A DNA stretch of 64,000 nucleotides from an uncultured Ignavibacteria bacterium (lineage in GTDB: Bacteria > Bacteroidota > Ignavibacteria > Kapaibacteriales > Kapaibacteriaceae), in NCBI GenBank assembly GCA_903939735.1, contig CAJAIA010000023.1:1-64000 (forward strand), in the 5' to 3' direction. Positions 37,469 to 46,442 of the stretch are shown here, one piece after another. A program made the position numbers and the translations under genes. The notes beneath the pieces are model-generated. The model was not told the DNA's origin and searched no databases. It saw only the letters and a program-made list of their open reading frames with translations. The stretch's first letter is position 1, and every line of letters begins with the position of its first letter.

Positions 37469-37521
37469 TGGTTATGCGGACAGCAAAGCGGGCGCTGTTT
37501 AGGACGCGAAACTGGAACAAA

Positions 37522-37575
37522 GAGCACAACGAAGAACAGCGTGAGTGCAATGTTCCAAATCATAACTCAATATAC
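37522..37575. repeat. Flanking direct repeat, copy 2 (beside recO)
   Basis: This matches 35489-35542 at 48 of 54 positions. It keeps a start codon and 14 codons of a CNNM-like N-terminus. Two of the three coding differences are synonymous. About a dozen further bases beyond the repeat also match after a 14-base gap. Confidence 0.85.
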
Positions 37576-37580
37576 ATGCT

Positions 37581-38282
37581 TCATCGCAGTGCCGTTGCCA
37601 CAGCACTTACGACGCGTGTATCCAGGTGGTGAGAAAAGTAGAGCGATAAGACGCTTTCGATTTCGAGTTCGTCTGCGTGCGTCACTGTACAGGCATCTCC
37701 GCCTGCACAGGTACGGAGCGTTTCATAGGCAGAGAGTGAACATCGCAGACCATCTTCGCCGTCACGTCGCACCACGCCATCGGTGAGACCGATGCGCACA
37801 ACTGCACCAATGGGTGGTTCACCCAGCGGCAGACCAAACCCCATCACGTTAGCCAAGGCACAACGGAATCCGACCGACACGCTATACGCCGTCGAAGGGT
37901 CTTCGTCGTTGAGGCGATGCAGTGCAGTTGCGAGCAGATCGAATACGCGTGCGTCGGACTGTTCCTGCGCCTGGGTTTTCATCACCATTTCACACATCAG
38001 CAGACCCGAGCGGAGCAATTCAAGGTCCGACCCTAGACGTCGTAATGGGTGCACGAGTTCGGCCTTCGCCACGGTGTGCAACTCCTTCATCGGACGGTGA
38101 TACACCGTGCAGCGGATGTGAGAGAGCGGTTCCATGGCCGACCCAAACGCTGACTTGGTGGTGCGGGCCCCCTTCGCTACGACACCCACCTTGCCAAGCT
38201 CGCGCGTGTACAGGGTAACGATCCGGGAGCTATCCCCGTGGCGTCGGGCGTGGAGTACGATGGCCTCTGTGGTGAGAATCAC
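37581..38282 (-). CDS. recO: DNA repair protein RecO
   Basis: RecO works with RecR and RecF to load RecA onto SSB-covered gaps. The 233-residue protein starts with the OB-fold typical of the family (TEAIVLHARRHGDSSRIVTLYTRELGKVGVVAKGAR) followed by an all-helical domain. The start is a GTG at 38282. It stops a few bases from the right-hand copy of the direct repeat, so it marks one edge of the insertion. recF is in the same window but far away. Confidence 0.93.
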   Translation of the reverse strand: MILTTEAIVLHARRHGDSSRIVTLYTRELGKVGVVAKGARTTKSAFGSAMEPLSHIRCTVYHRPMKELHTVAKAELVHPLRRLGSDLELLRSGLLMCEMVMKTQAQEQSDARVFDLLATALHRLNDEDPSTAYSVSVGFRCALANVMGFGLPLGEPPIGAVVRIGLTDGVVRRDGEDGLRCSLSAYETLRTCAGGDACTVTHADELEIESVLSLYFSHHLDTRVVSAVATALR

Positions 38283-38367
38283 ACGGGAAGTTACGCATTC
38301 CCTCTTCTCTCTTTTGGAACGGTGTGTTCTTGCAGGTTTCCTTCCGCCCCGTATATTTGCAGTCTAT

Positions 38368-38441
38368 TCCGCAGTAGCTCAGCTGGTTAGAGCATCTGAC
38401 TGTTAATCAGAGGGTCCGGGGTTCAAGTCCCTGCTGCGGAG
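38368..38441 (+). tRNA. tRNA-Asn (anticodon GUU)
   Basis: A 74-base cloverleaf has acceptor arms TCCGCAG/CTGCGGA, D-arm GCTCAGCTGGTTAGAGC, anticodon stem TCTGA/TCAGA with GTT at 38402-38404, and the T-arm sequence GGTTCAAGTCC. The discriminator is G and no CCA is encoded. It stands alone between recO and an outer-membrane protein gene, with a terminator hairpin just after it. Confidence 0.97.
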
Positions 38442-38452
38442 CAGAAACGAAC

Positions 38453-38485
38453 AACGCCCGTCATGCTTTTCGCAGGACGGGCGTT
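38453..38485. terminator. Terminator hairpin after tRNA-Asn
   Basis: A ten-pair stem (arm AACGCCCGTC) with a 13-base loop is followed by TCGTTGTTT on the plus strand. It also lies just past the end of the convergent outer-membrane protein gene, so it may end both transcripts. Confidence 0.75.
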
Positions 38486-38510
38486 CGTTGTTTCGACGAG
38501 TACGTGCGAC

Positions 38511-39251
38511 TTAGAGATGGATTCCAAACACGTAGCTGAGTCCGAGTGAGAGCGACGCAACGCGCGGGTTGAGAGTCTCGTCGTAGCTCGTTCCTTCGTA
38601 CGCACCCAGATAGTTGCGTCCGTTTGTGAACAGCGCGTTGAGTGTGTATCCTGCCATGATATTCAGATTGAGGATTCCTGTAGAGCTTGTGACAAGTGGA
38701 ATGCTTCCACCGATGCGAAACTCGAGCATCGTAGCGAGATACTTCGAAGGATCATATCCTTCAGCAGTTGGATTGTCAGGAACAACGACATTCATTCCGC
38801 CGACCTGCGAAAGCGTACCAGTGACAGCACGCTTCTCACCAGAGAGCGACTCAGCCGATGCTGACGATGGAAGTCCGATGTTGACACCGAGCACTACGCC
38901 GTAGAGGTTGAGGTGCGGGAAGACGTTGACAAACTGATACTTCTCGCGAAGTGTGTTATCGTCGGTAGCATTGGATTCTTGCTTCGACTCATACGAATAG
39001 GTCGCCAGACCTACATCAAGACCAACTCGCAACCACGATGCACCAGGAATTGGTGCAAGGATCTGTGCGCCGAGATCTGGCGGTACGTTGAAGGCCGGAC
39101 CGGTCTTAGTGCCTTCCGCCGCCGATGTTTTGATCGACCCTTTGGCCGCCAGGTAGGGTCCTACGTAGAACGTATATGCCGAAGACTCCTCCTGGGCGCG
39201 GACCTGCGTAAAGCACGCAAGCGCACAGAGGGTAAGTATGAGAGAACGCAT
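38511..39251 (-). CDS. Outer-membrane beta-barrel protein, function unknown
   Basis: The protein has 246 residues from the ATG at 39251. A clear signal peptide (MRSLILTLCALACFTQVRAQ) is followed by alternating strands (AYTFYVGPYLAAKGSI, LRVGLDVGLATYSYES, FPHLNLYGVVLGVNIGL). A final strand LSLGLSYVFGIHL ends in a hydrophobic residue, close to the usual barrel end. The size suggests an eight- to ten-stranded porin-like or structural barrel. Its family is not recognised. The prolyl oligopeptidase gene ends 35 bases upstream on the same strand. Confidence 0.78.
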   Translation of the reverse strand: MRSLILTLCALACFTQVRAQEESSAYTFYVGPYLAAKGSIKTSAAEGTKTGPAFNVPPDLGAQILAPIPGASWLRVGLDVGLATYSYESKQESNATDDNTLREKYQFVNVFPHLNLYGVVLGVNIGLPSSASAESLSGEKRAVTGTLSQVGGMNVVVPDNPTAEGYDPSKYLATMLEFRIGGSIPLVTSSTGILNLNIMAGYTLNALFTNGRNYLGAYEGTSYDETLNPRVASLSLGLSYVFGIHL

Positions 39252-39285
39252 AAGCACTTTCGTAGAAATGTGAAGTGTGGTGAGT

Positions 39286-41388
39286 CTACTTGCCAGACAA
39301 GATAGGGAGCGTTGGAGTGAATCCCATTTCATTCCACATAAAGCTGTACTTGTCGACGACGCCCTCAAGCTGCTTGGTACGGTTGACGTCGCCGTGACCC
39401 GACTTAAGCTTTACACGAAGGAGCACTGGACGTTCCGGGCTTGCCAAATGTTGCATCATCGCCGCATACTTGAAGCTATGCGCAGGCACAACACGATCGT
39501 CATGATCTGCCGTCATCACCATGGTCGATGGATACACAACACCACTGCGAAGATTGTGATACGGTGAGTATGCATAGAGTGCAGCAAACTCATCCTTGTT
39601 CGCGATATCACCGTAATCTGATTGCCAGTTCCATCCAATCGTGAAGCGATGGAATCGGAGCATGTCCATCACCCCAACTTCCGGTAATGCAACACGAAAC
39701 AGATCGGGACGTTGATTGATCACAGCACCTACGAGCAAACCGCCATTCGAACGTCCGTTGAGCGCAAGCAACTTCGGCGTCGTCACACCGTTGTCAACCA
39801 ACCACTGCGCACATGCGATGGCATCATCAAACACGTGTTGCTTCTGCGTGCGCGTTCCTGCCCGATGCCATTGCTCGCCATACTCGCCCCCTCCTCGCAG
39901 ATTGGCAATCGCAATTGCACAACCTTGCTCGAGCCATGGGATGTACGACGGATTGAACGATGGGTTGATTGAGATGTTGAAGCCGCCATACCCATAGAGC
40001 ATTGTTGGCACGGGGCCTGCAATTCCCCGCTTGGTGAGAATCGTCATCGGGATGCGCGCACCGTCGGTGCTTTGCACAAACACCTGACGTGACTCGAATG
40101 CTGAAGGATCGAATTCCACCGTGATTTGCTTCCAGAGCGAACTCCGACGTTGTGGAATGCTGTATGTGTAGATCGTTGTTGGATACAAGTGGGATGTGAA
40201 CGTGTAGAATACGGTTGTGTCGGTGGGCTGACCCGAGAAGCCCCCTACCGTTCCCGCTGCGGGCAATCGTAGCGAGTCAACTAAACGTCCTTCAAGCGTT
40301 GACACGAGCACCTGATGTTGCACATCCTTCATCCATGTCAGGAACATACGTCCACCACCAAAGGCAACATCATCGAGCACAACATCGCGCTCAGGAATAA
40401 TGGTCTCCATGCGCGCCACACCGAGCGGATCGACAACACGCACAACACGTCCGTTCGGAGATTCATGTGTAGCGGTTCCCAGCAGCGCACCCTTGTGGTC
40501 GTAGCTCGGATAGAAGCTCGCATCGTCGCGATCGTAGATGACCTTCCATGGTGCGCCTGCATCATCAACCGGGCGAATTGCAATGTTGTTGCCATTCGAA
40601 CTTCCACGACGAATCGTGCGGATGAGGTATGATGAGTTCTCGAGCACATAGCACCCAACGAACTGCTCCGTCGCTGATGGATCTTCATAGATCACGTTAT
40701 CTGCCGCTTGTGCTGTGCCAAGCTTATGATACATCACCGCTTGGTGTGAGTTCTTCTTGACAAGTGACTTCTCTGATGTATTCGCGTCGCGATACATCGA
40801 ATAGAAGAATCCATCGCGATGCCAGTTCACACCGGAGTTCTTGACCTTCTTGATGACGTCTGGAAGAATGCGCATCGATGCGATTTCCATCACGTAGATA
40901 TCGCGCCAGTCCGATCCACCTTCAGTCTTGCCGTAGGCCATGTATGTGCCGTCAGGACTTTCCTCGGCAAAGGCAAGCGCAACGGTACCATCCTTGCTGA
41001 ATGCATTCGGATCGATCAGTACGCGCGGCTGTGCTTCACCATCTCGTTGCACATACAGCACAGAGTGATTCTGACGTCCATCGTTGCGATAGAAGAACGT
41101 AAGATCACCGCGGCGCCACGGCTTCGACACACGCTCATAGTTGTTCACGCGATCGAGTCTGTCGAGCAACGCTGCGCGATACGGCACACGCTCAAGGTAT
41201 GCTTCCGCAACGGCCGCCTGCTTCGCAACCCAAGCTTCCACCTCGGGGTCGCGATCATTCTCAAGCCAACGGTACGGGTCAGCGATCGCATTGCCGTGAA
41301 TCGTATCAATGTGGTTCACACGACGCGTCGCAGGATAATGTGCGCCATCGTGCTGAAAAAGGGCGAGTACGAACAAAAGTGCAAGCAT
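39286..41388 (-). CDS. Prolyl oligopeptidase (S9A), exported
   Basis: This serine peptidase cuts short peptides after proline. The 700-residue protein has a hydrophobic N-terminus and then the family start YPATRRVNHIDTIHGNAIADPYRWLEN. A seven-bladed propeller follows (about 70-420), then a hydrolase domain with nucleophile LNGRSNGGLLVGA (Ser near 547), Asp in TADHDDRVVP (near 631) and His in KSGHGD (near 666). The ATG at 41388 gives a short signal-like segment. No Shine-Dalgarno is visible, and a TTG further up is possible. A periplasmic location is inferred. Confidence 0.92.
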   Translation of the reverse strand: MLALLFVLALFQHDGAHYPATRRVNHIDTIHGNAIADPYRWLENDRDPEVEAWVAKQAAVAEAYLERVPYRAALLDRLDRVNNYERVSKPWRRGDLTFFYRNDGRQNHSVLYVQRDGEAQPRVLIDPNAFSKDGTVALAFAEESPDGTYMAYGKTEGGSDWRDIYVMEIASMRILPDVIKKVKNSGVNWHRDGFFYSMYRDANTSEKSLVKKNSHQAVMYHKLGTAQAADNVIYEDPSATEQFVGCYVLENSSYLIRTIRRGSSNGNNIAIRPVDDAGAPWKVIYDRDDASFYPSYDHKGALLGTATHESPNGRVVRVVDPLGVARMETIIPERDVVLDDVAFGGGRMFLTWMKDVQHQVLVSTLEGRLVDSLRLPAAGTVGGFSGQPTDTTVFYTFTSHLYPTTIYTYSIPQRRSSLWKQITVEFDPSAFESRQVFVQSTDGARIPMTILTKRGIAGPVPTMLYGYGGFNISINPSFNPSYIPWLEQGCAIAIANLRGGGEYGEQWHRAGTRTQKQHVFDDAIACAQWLVDNGVTTPKLLALNGRSNGGLLVGAVINQRPDLFRVALPEVGVMDMLRFHRFTIGWNWQSDYGDIANKDEFAALYAYSPYHNLRSGVVYPSTMVMTADHDDRVVPAHSFKYAAMMQHLASPERPVLLRVKLKSGHGDVNRTKQLEGVVDKYSFMWNEMGFTPTLPILSGK

Positions 41389-41429
41389 GTGCGAAGCTAC
41401 AGTGAGCGTGGAACATATCACAAACAAGA

Positions 41430-41459
41430 AAGGGTGGTGATGTTTCCATCGCCACCCTT
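41430..41459 (-). terminator. Terminator hairpin after pnp
   Basis: A 13-pair stem (one G-U) with a short TTTC loop lies 19 bases past the pnp stop. On the minus strand it is followed by CTTGTTTG. It ends the rimP-pnp operon. Confidence 0.7.
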
Positions 41460-41477
41460 ATGAATGTCAGTTGCTGA

Positions 41478-43907
41478 TTAATCGACGAAGAAATCACCAC
41501 CGCCGCCACCTTGTGGTTCATCACGTGGTGGACGCTCTTCGCGTGGTGCATCATTGTGTGGACGATCATCATCACGTCGGTGCTCTGGACGTGGTCCGCG
41601 ATCTCCGCCACCGCGTGGTCCGCGATCACGATCACCACCACCACGACCATAGCGATCGCCACCGCGATCACCACCACGGCCGCCGCGATCACCGCCACCA
41701 CGACCATAACGATCACCACCACCACGACCTCCACGGTCGCCACCGCGATCACCATCGCGTGGTGGACGTGGACGATCTTCGTATGGTTCCATACCTTCTG
41801 GCAGTGGAAGAAGTGCCTTGCGGGACAAGCGAACCTTGCCGTCTGACTGCACTTCGATCACCTTGACCTCGATGACCTCGCCAACCTTCAGCACGTCTGA
41901 AACGTTCTCTACGCGACGGTGATCGATTTGCGAAATGTGCAAGAGGCCTTCCTTCTTCGGGCGGAGTTCGATGAATGCACCAAGGCCTTCACGGATTTCC
42001 TTGACCTTGCCCTTGAAGATCGTATCGATTTCAATCGGACGTGTGATGTCGCGAATCTTAGCAATCGCTGCGTCGGCACTTTCTTGGTTGACAGCTGCGA
42101 TTGTGATTGTACCATCGTCGTCGATGTTGATTTCAGCGCCAGTTTCCTTGACGATCGAGCGAATCATTTCGCCGCCTGGTCCAATCACCGCACCGATCAT
42201 TTCGACAGGGATCGTGATTGTTGTGAGCTTCGGAGCGAACGGCGACAGATCAGCATTCGGTGCCGACATGTGTTGATTCATGATGCCGAGAATGTGGAGA
42301 CGTCCATCACGTGCTTGCGCAAGCGCAGTACGCATGATGTCAACCGACAGACCTTCGATCTTGATATCCATCTGGCATGCCGTGATACCCTTATCGGTAC
42401 CCGTCACCTTGAAGTCCATGTCGCCAAGGAAGTCTTCATCACCGAGGATGTCGCTCAATACCGCTACACGATCGCCTTCCATGATCAAGCCCATTGCGAT
42501 ACCAGCAACAGCTGCCTTCAACGGCACACCGGCGTGGAAGAGCGCGAGCGAGCCAGCACAGACAGTGGCCATCGACGACGAACCGTTCGACTCAAGAATG
42601 TCCGATACAACACGGATGGTGTATGGGAACTCCGTCTCACTTGGGATAAACGGCGCGAGTGAACGCTCCGCAAGATCTCCGTGTCCTGTTTCACGACGGC
42701 TCGTCATGCCGAATCGGCCTGTCTCGCCTGTCGAGAATGGTGGGAAGTTGTAATGCAACATGTAACGAAGGTCGTACGTTGGCAGCAAGCCATCGATAAG
42801 CTGCTTGTCCTTCTTTGTACCGAGTGTAATCGTTGTAAGCGACTGTGTTTCACCGCGGGTAAAGAGTGCTGATCCGTGCGGACGTGGGAGCACGCCGGTT
42901 TCAACTGTGATCGGACGGATCTGTGTTGTTGTACGACCATCAAGACGGCGACCTTCGCTCAAGATCATCTCACGCATCTCGCGTGCTTCGATCTTCTTCA
43001 CGATGCCCGACAGCATCTTGTCGACCTTGACATCAGCATACGCTTCAGGGTTGGCCGCAACAACTGCTTGCGCAGCAGCAGTAGCAAGCGTCTTCACCTC
43101 TGTGCGGAACGCGCTGCGCTGCTCCTTGCTCGACTCAACGCGAATCTGCTTGCGGATTGGATCAACAATCGCATTCTCGATTGCTTGCACGAGCTCAGCA
43201 GGTGGTTCGTTGGATGGCGTTTCGCGCTTCTTGATGGTGAGCATCGACATCAGCTCGCGCTGAAGAGCATTGATCTCACGCACCCAGTTGTGTGCGAATT
43301 CCATCGCTGCTACGAAGTCAGCTTCACTGATTTCCTTGCTCGATCCTTCGACCATCACGATCGAAGAGTCCGAACCAGCTACTACAATTTCAAGATCTGA
43401 AGCTTCGATCTGCTGGTGCGTCGGATTGATGATGAATTCACCATCAATACGTCCAACACGAACTTCCGAGATTGGCCCCTTGAACGGAATATCGCTGATC
43501 ATCAGTGCAGCGGATGCACCAATCACTGCCAGCATGTCCGGCTCGTTCTCCATGTCGTACGAATACACTGTGGCAATCACCTGTGTATCGTTGCGCCATT
43601 CCTTTGGGAAGAGTGGTCGAAGGGGGCGATCCATCAATCGCGATGAGAGGATTTCCTTCGTTGACGGACGTGCTTCGCGACGGAAGAAGCCACCCGGGAT
43701 CTTGCCCGACGATGCCTGCTTTTCGCGATACTCACACGTGAGTGGAAGGAAGTCGATGTCTGGCTTTGGCTCAGCCGAAGCATTTGCTGCAACCAGCACC
43801 ATTGTGTCGCCGAAGCGAACCATTACCGAACCGGCTGAGAGCTTGGCAAAGCGGCCTGTCTCGATCGACAGTTCTTTGCCGTTGATGGTCTTTTTGACCG
43901 TATGCAT
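41478..43907 (-). CDS. pnp: Polynucleotide phosphorylase with RGG-rich C-terminal tail
   Basis: PNPase degrades RNA 3'-to-5' with phosphate. The 809-residue protein has two RNase PH domains (the second with EGRRLDGRTTTQIRPI and ILESNGSSSMATVCAGSLAL), KH (GAVIGPGGEMIRSIVKETGA) and S1 (KVKEIREGLGAFIELRPKKEGLLHIS, each seen in pieces). After the S1 domain, about 100 residues (700-809) are Arg/Gly/Asp repeats of the type GGDRGGRGGDRYGRGG, ending with GGGGGDFFVD. Most PNPases stop soon after S1. AGGG lies six bases before the ATG. It is the last gene of the rimP operon. Confidence 0.96.
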   Translation of the reverse strand: MHTVKKTINGKELSIETGRFAKLSAGSVMVRFGDTMVLVAANASAEPKPDIDFLPLTCEYREKQASSGKIPGGFFRREARPSTKEILSSRLMDRPLRPLFPKEWRNDTQVIATVYSYDMENEPDMLAVIGASAALMISDIPFKGPISEVRVGRIDGEFIINPTHQQIEASDLEIVVAGSDSSIVMVEGSSKEISEADFVAAMEFAHNWVREINALQRELMSMLTIKKRETPSNEPPAELVQAIENAIVDPIRKQIRVESSKEQRSAFRTEVKTLATAAAQAVVAANPEAYADVKVDKMLSGIVKKIEAREMREMILSEGRRLDGRTTTQIRPITVETGVLPRPHGSALFTRGETQSLTTITLGTKKDKQLIDGLLPTYDLRYMLHYNFPPFSTGETGRFGMTSRRETGHGDLAERSLAPFIPSETEFPYTIRVVSDILESNGSSSMATVCAGSLALFHAGVPLKAAVAGIAMGLIMEGDRVAVLSDILGDEDFLGDMDFKVTGTDKGITACQMDIKIEGLSVDIMRTALAQARDGRLHILGIMNQHMSAPNADLSPFAPKLTTITIPVEMIGAVIGPGGEMIRSIVKETGAEINIDDDGTITIAAVNQESADAAIAKIRDITRPIEIDTIFKGKVKEIREGLGAFIELRPKKEGLLHISQIDHRRVENVSDVLKVGEVIEVKVIEVQSDGKVRLSRKALLPLPEGMEPYEDRPRPPRDGDRGGDRGGRGGGDRYGRGGGDRGGRGGDRGGDRYGRGGGDRDRGPRGGGDRGPRPEHRRDDDRPHNDAPREERPPRDEPQGGGGGDFFVD

Positions 43908-44078
43908 GGGAAACCCTGCAATGTGTGAAACAAGGGCATCATGCCCAATTCACTTCGGTCAGCAGCGAACACCGTGATCTACTATCACTCCTTGGCGCAG
44001 TACACTGAGATATACTCCGACAAAGAGTGCCACGATGTTGGCATGATGCATAGTTGCCAACCGAAGCCAGGAAACGAA

Positions 44079-44102
44079 CGACGGCGCCCGAAGGCGCCGT
44101 CG
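44079..44102 (-). terminator. Hairpin in the rpsO-pnp spacer
   Basis: A perfect ten-pair GC-rich stem (arm CGACGGCGCC) with a four-base loop is followed on the minus strand by TTCGTTTCC. It lies 14 bases after the rpsO stop. It may act as a partial terminator or RNA-processing site lowering pnp expression, as known for rpsO-pnp elsewhere. Confidence 0.7.
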
Positions 44103-44115
44103 ACCGTTGAAATAC

Positions 44116-44382
44116 TTACTTGCGAAGTCCGAGTGCTGCAATGATTTCGCGGTAGCGATGAATCTCGTTCTTCTGCAGGTACGACAAGAGATTCTTACGC
44201 TTTGCTACGAGCATAATCAGACCACGACGTGAGTGGTGATCCTTCTTATGTGTTGCGCAGTGTTGCGACAATGCTGCGATGTGCGCTGTCAGGAGTGCGA
44301 TCTGCACTTCTGGCTTGCCAGTGTTTGCGGCCGTTCCGCCATGCTTGGCGATGATTTCGGCCTTTTGTTCTTTCGTGATCAT
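44116..44382 (-). CDS. rpsO: 30S ribosomal protein S15
   Basis: The 88-residue protein has normal length. It binds 16S rRNA early in assembly. Typical segments are [39 protein letters not shown] and the ending [12 protein letters not shown]. Its ATG overlaps the ribF stop by four bases. A 208-base spacer with a hairpin separates it from pnp. Confidence 0.97.
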   Translation of the reverse strand: MITKEQKAEIIAKHGGTAANTGKPEVQIALLTAHIAALSQHCATHKKDHHSRRGLIMLVAKRKNLLSYLQKNEIHRYREIIAALGLRK

Positions 44383-45335
44383 GATGTCCTCCGATGAAGG
44401 AATTGTTGTTGATACAAACGTGTGTCGTTTCTGTCGATCTCAATCTGCGCCAGCAGTTCATCCACGGATTCGTACTTGATCTCATCTCGCAGTCGTGCGT
44501 GAAACACAACTTCAAGAGTTCGACCATACAGGTCTGTGTCGATATCGAGGTAATTCACCTCGAGTGTCGGCACAACATCGTTCGTGAACATCGGGCGAAC
44601 GCCAACGCTGGCCATGCCAACGACAACGCTTCCATCGATCACAGACGACACAACGTAGATGCCATTCGCCGGAAGGAGTTTATGCTCCGGCACCTGGATG
44701 TTCGCCGTCGGGATACCGAGTGTTCGTCCTCGTTTATCTCCGTGGCCAACCACACCGCGCACGGCATAGGGTCTGCCGAGGAAGCGATGTGCTTCATCCA
44801 CGCCACCTGTCTTTAATGCGTTCCGCACTTTCGTGCTACTTACGACCACGCCTGCGCATTCAAGCGGAGGAATGGGAACAACATCAAAGTCGAGTTCGTG
44901 TCCGAGCTGTTGCAACAGCTCTTCATTACCGCCACGGTTCTTCCCGAAGGAATGATCGTGACCAATGAAGAAATGTTGTACACCAATTTCATGTACGATG
45001 ACTGTCCGGACAAACGTATCTGCTGGTATCGCAGCAAACTCACGGTTAAAGGGCACTACAACAACCATGTCGATTCCGAGCTGTGCGAAGAGTTCGCAAC
45101 GTTCATCTATCGTGGTCAGCAGTTGCACAGGTTCGCGATCCGGACGTGCAAGCACGATCTGAGGATGCGGATCAAACGTCACAACAACTGTCCGCTCATC
45201 ATGTTCGCGTGCTGTTGCGATCATGCGCTCGACGATACCGCGATGTCCGCAGTGCACGCCGTCGAATGTTCCCACGGTGAGTGCCGTCTTTCGATGAAAC
45301 ACCATAGGGTCTTGTCCGTACCGCACGACGTTCAT
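44379..45335 (-). CDS. ribF: Bifunctional riboflavin kinase / FAD synthetase
   Basis: RibF makes FMN and FAD. The 318-residue protein has an N-terminal nucleotidyltransferase domain ([33 protein letters not shown], the flavin/ATP-binding loop) and a C-terminal kinase domain ([30 protein letters not shown]). It overlaps truB by four bases and rpsO by four bases, inside the rimP-pnp operon. This is a common position for ribF. Confidence 0.96.
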   Translation of the reverse strand: MNVVRYGQDPMVFHRKTALTVGTFDGVHCGHRGIVERMIATAREHDERTVVVTFDPHPQIVLARPDREPVQLLTTIDERCELFAQLGIDMVVVVPFNREFAAIPADTFVRTVIVHEIGVQHFFIGHDHSFGKNRGGNEELLQQLGHELDFDVVPIPPLECAGVVVSSTKVRNALKTGGVDEAHRFLGRPYAVRGVVGHGDKRGRTLGIPTANIQVPEHKLLPANGIYVVSSVIDGSVVVGMASVGVRPMFTNDVVPTLEVNYLDIDTDLYGRTLEVVFHARLRDEIKYESVDELLAQIEIDRNDTRLYQQQFLHRRTS

Positions 45336-46069
45336 ACAGCACCTCCTTGTGGGAGCACGGCGAGCACCTCGCTCACCGTAAGCGCCTCATCGATGGAGAA
45401 GCCACCGCTGCGAGTACGACGGAGCTTGGTAACATATGCGCCACACCCAAGAACTTCTCCGCAGTCGCGAGCGATTGAACGAATGTATGTTCCCTTCGAG
45501 CACGAAATCGTGCAGCGCACGTAGGGCCAAGCGACTTCGATGTTTGTAATCGGATCGACACGAACCGTTCGTGTCTTCGGAGTAAACTCTTTGCCCTCGC
45601 GTGCCAGGTCGTATTGACGTCGGCCTTGATGACGAACGGCGCTATAATCCGGCGGCGTTTGTGCGATGGTTCCTTCGAACGTTCGCAACGCCGTGATGAT
45701 CTGTTCTTCTGAGCGAGGGGTGACATCATCGGATTCGGTGATCTCTCCACCACGATCGTCCGTTGTCGAACGCGCGCCGAATTGGAATTCCACATCATAG
45801 GTTTTGTCGTCGTCCTGAAGGAAGGCGATATCCTTTGTGGCCTTACCGAAACAGATCACGAGCAAACCTGTTGCAAGTGGATCCAATGTTCCGGCATGTC
45901 CGACGCGTTTAACGCGTGTTCGATTGCGAAGCTTTGCCACGCAGTCGAACGAGGTCCAGTCTTCTTCTTTGTCAATGAGCGCGATCGCACCGTCCGTTAG
46001 AGCTGCTTCCAGCCATTGGTCGATTGATCCCAGTGATGAAGGTGTCAACCGTGGTCGATCATTCACCAT
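45332..46069 (-). CDS. truB: tRNA pseudouridine(55) synthase
   Basis: TruB makes pseudouridine 55 in the T-loop of tRNAs. The protein has 245 residues from the ATG at 46069. The catalytic Asp is in VGHAGTLDPLATGLLVI. Nearby are the KTYDVEFQFGARSTTDD segment and CSKGTYIRSIARDCGE. An earlier ATG at 46096 would add nine residues and increase the overlap with rbfA from 11 to 38 bases; neither has a strong ribosome site. It lacks a long PUA extension, as in short TruB types. Confidence 0.95.
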   Translation of the reverse strand: MVNDRPRLTPSSLGSIDQWLEAALTDGAIALIDKEEDWTSFDCVAKLRNRTRVKRVGHAGTLDPLATGLLVICFGKATKDIAFLQDDDKTYDVEFQFGARSTTDDRGGEITESDDVTPRSEEQIITALRTFEGTIAQTPPDYSAVRHQGRRQYDLAREGKEFTPKTRTVRVDPITNIEVAWPYVRCTISCSKGTYIRSIARDCGEVLGCGAYVTKLRRTRSGGFSIDEALTVSEVLAVLPQGGAV

Positions 46070-46439
46070 CACTATCACCGTGTTCCCAGCTACCATCCTT
46101 CGGCTTCACACTGTCCAGAATCGCTTCAATGCGATTAGCTCGGTCGAGTGAATCATCGATATAGAACTTGAGTTGCGGAACAAATCGCAGTCGTACGGCC
46201 TTCGACACAGCGTGCCGCAAGCGTCCAGCTTCATGCTCCTCAATATGATCGAGGACTTCTGCTGGTGTACGTTTGCCACCAAAAACGCTGAGATACACCC
46301 GGGCCAATTGAAGATCCGCCGAGAGGCGTATCTCGGTCACCGTGATGAACCCAGCTCCGATCTCTTCCGAGACCGATCTTAGTGGTGTAGCCAGAGCTTT
46401 CTGGATTTCACCTGCAACGCGTTCTGTACGGATGGACAC
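46059..46439 (-). CDS. rbfA: 30S ribosome-binding factor A
   Basis: RbfA helps mature the 5' end of 16S rRNA and the 30S subunit. The 126-residue protein begins with a GTG at 46439 (MSIRTERVAGEIQKALATPL). It has the KH-like core TVTEIRLSADLQLARVYLSVFG and the RFVPQLKFYIDDSLDRANRIEA helix typical of the family, seen in parts. It begins three bases after the infB stop and overlaps truB. Confidence 0.94.
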   Translation of the reverse strand: MSIRTERVAGEIQKALATPLRSVSEEIGAGFITVTEIRLSADLQLARVYLSVFGGKRTPAEVLDHIEEHEAGRLRHAVSKAVRLRFVPQLKFYIDDSLDRANRIEAILDSVKPKDGSWEHGDSDGE

Positions 46440-46442
46440 GGC

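Larger units (their letters stand above)
35543..37521. mobile_element. AT-rich inserted patch between recO and the CNNM gene
   Basis: This stretch has visibly lower GC (about 42-45% by eye in its middle) than both sides. It holds a transposase remnant, a broken lipoprotein gene and a small membrane protein. The direct repeats at 35489-35542 and 37522-37575 flank it. The right-hand copy preserves the start codon and first 14 codons of the CNNM gene (MIWNIALTLFFVVL) next to recO. Removing one copy plus the patch would restore a simple recO-CNNM junction. No integrase or intact transposase remains, so the mechanism of entry is unknown. Confidence 0.65.

Noticed and set aside
38368-38441. tRNA-Asn as an integration site for the AT-rich patch
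   Set aside because: No repeat of the tRNA 3' end is present near the patch, recO lies between them, and there is no integrase gene.
41471-41866. His/Asp-repeat frame and CRISPR-like periodicity
   Set aside because: The repeats are the complement of the Arg/Gly tail codons of pnp; units are irregular, with no spacers.
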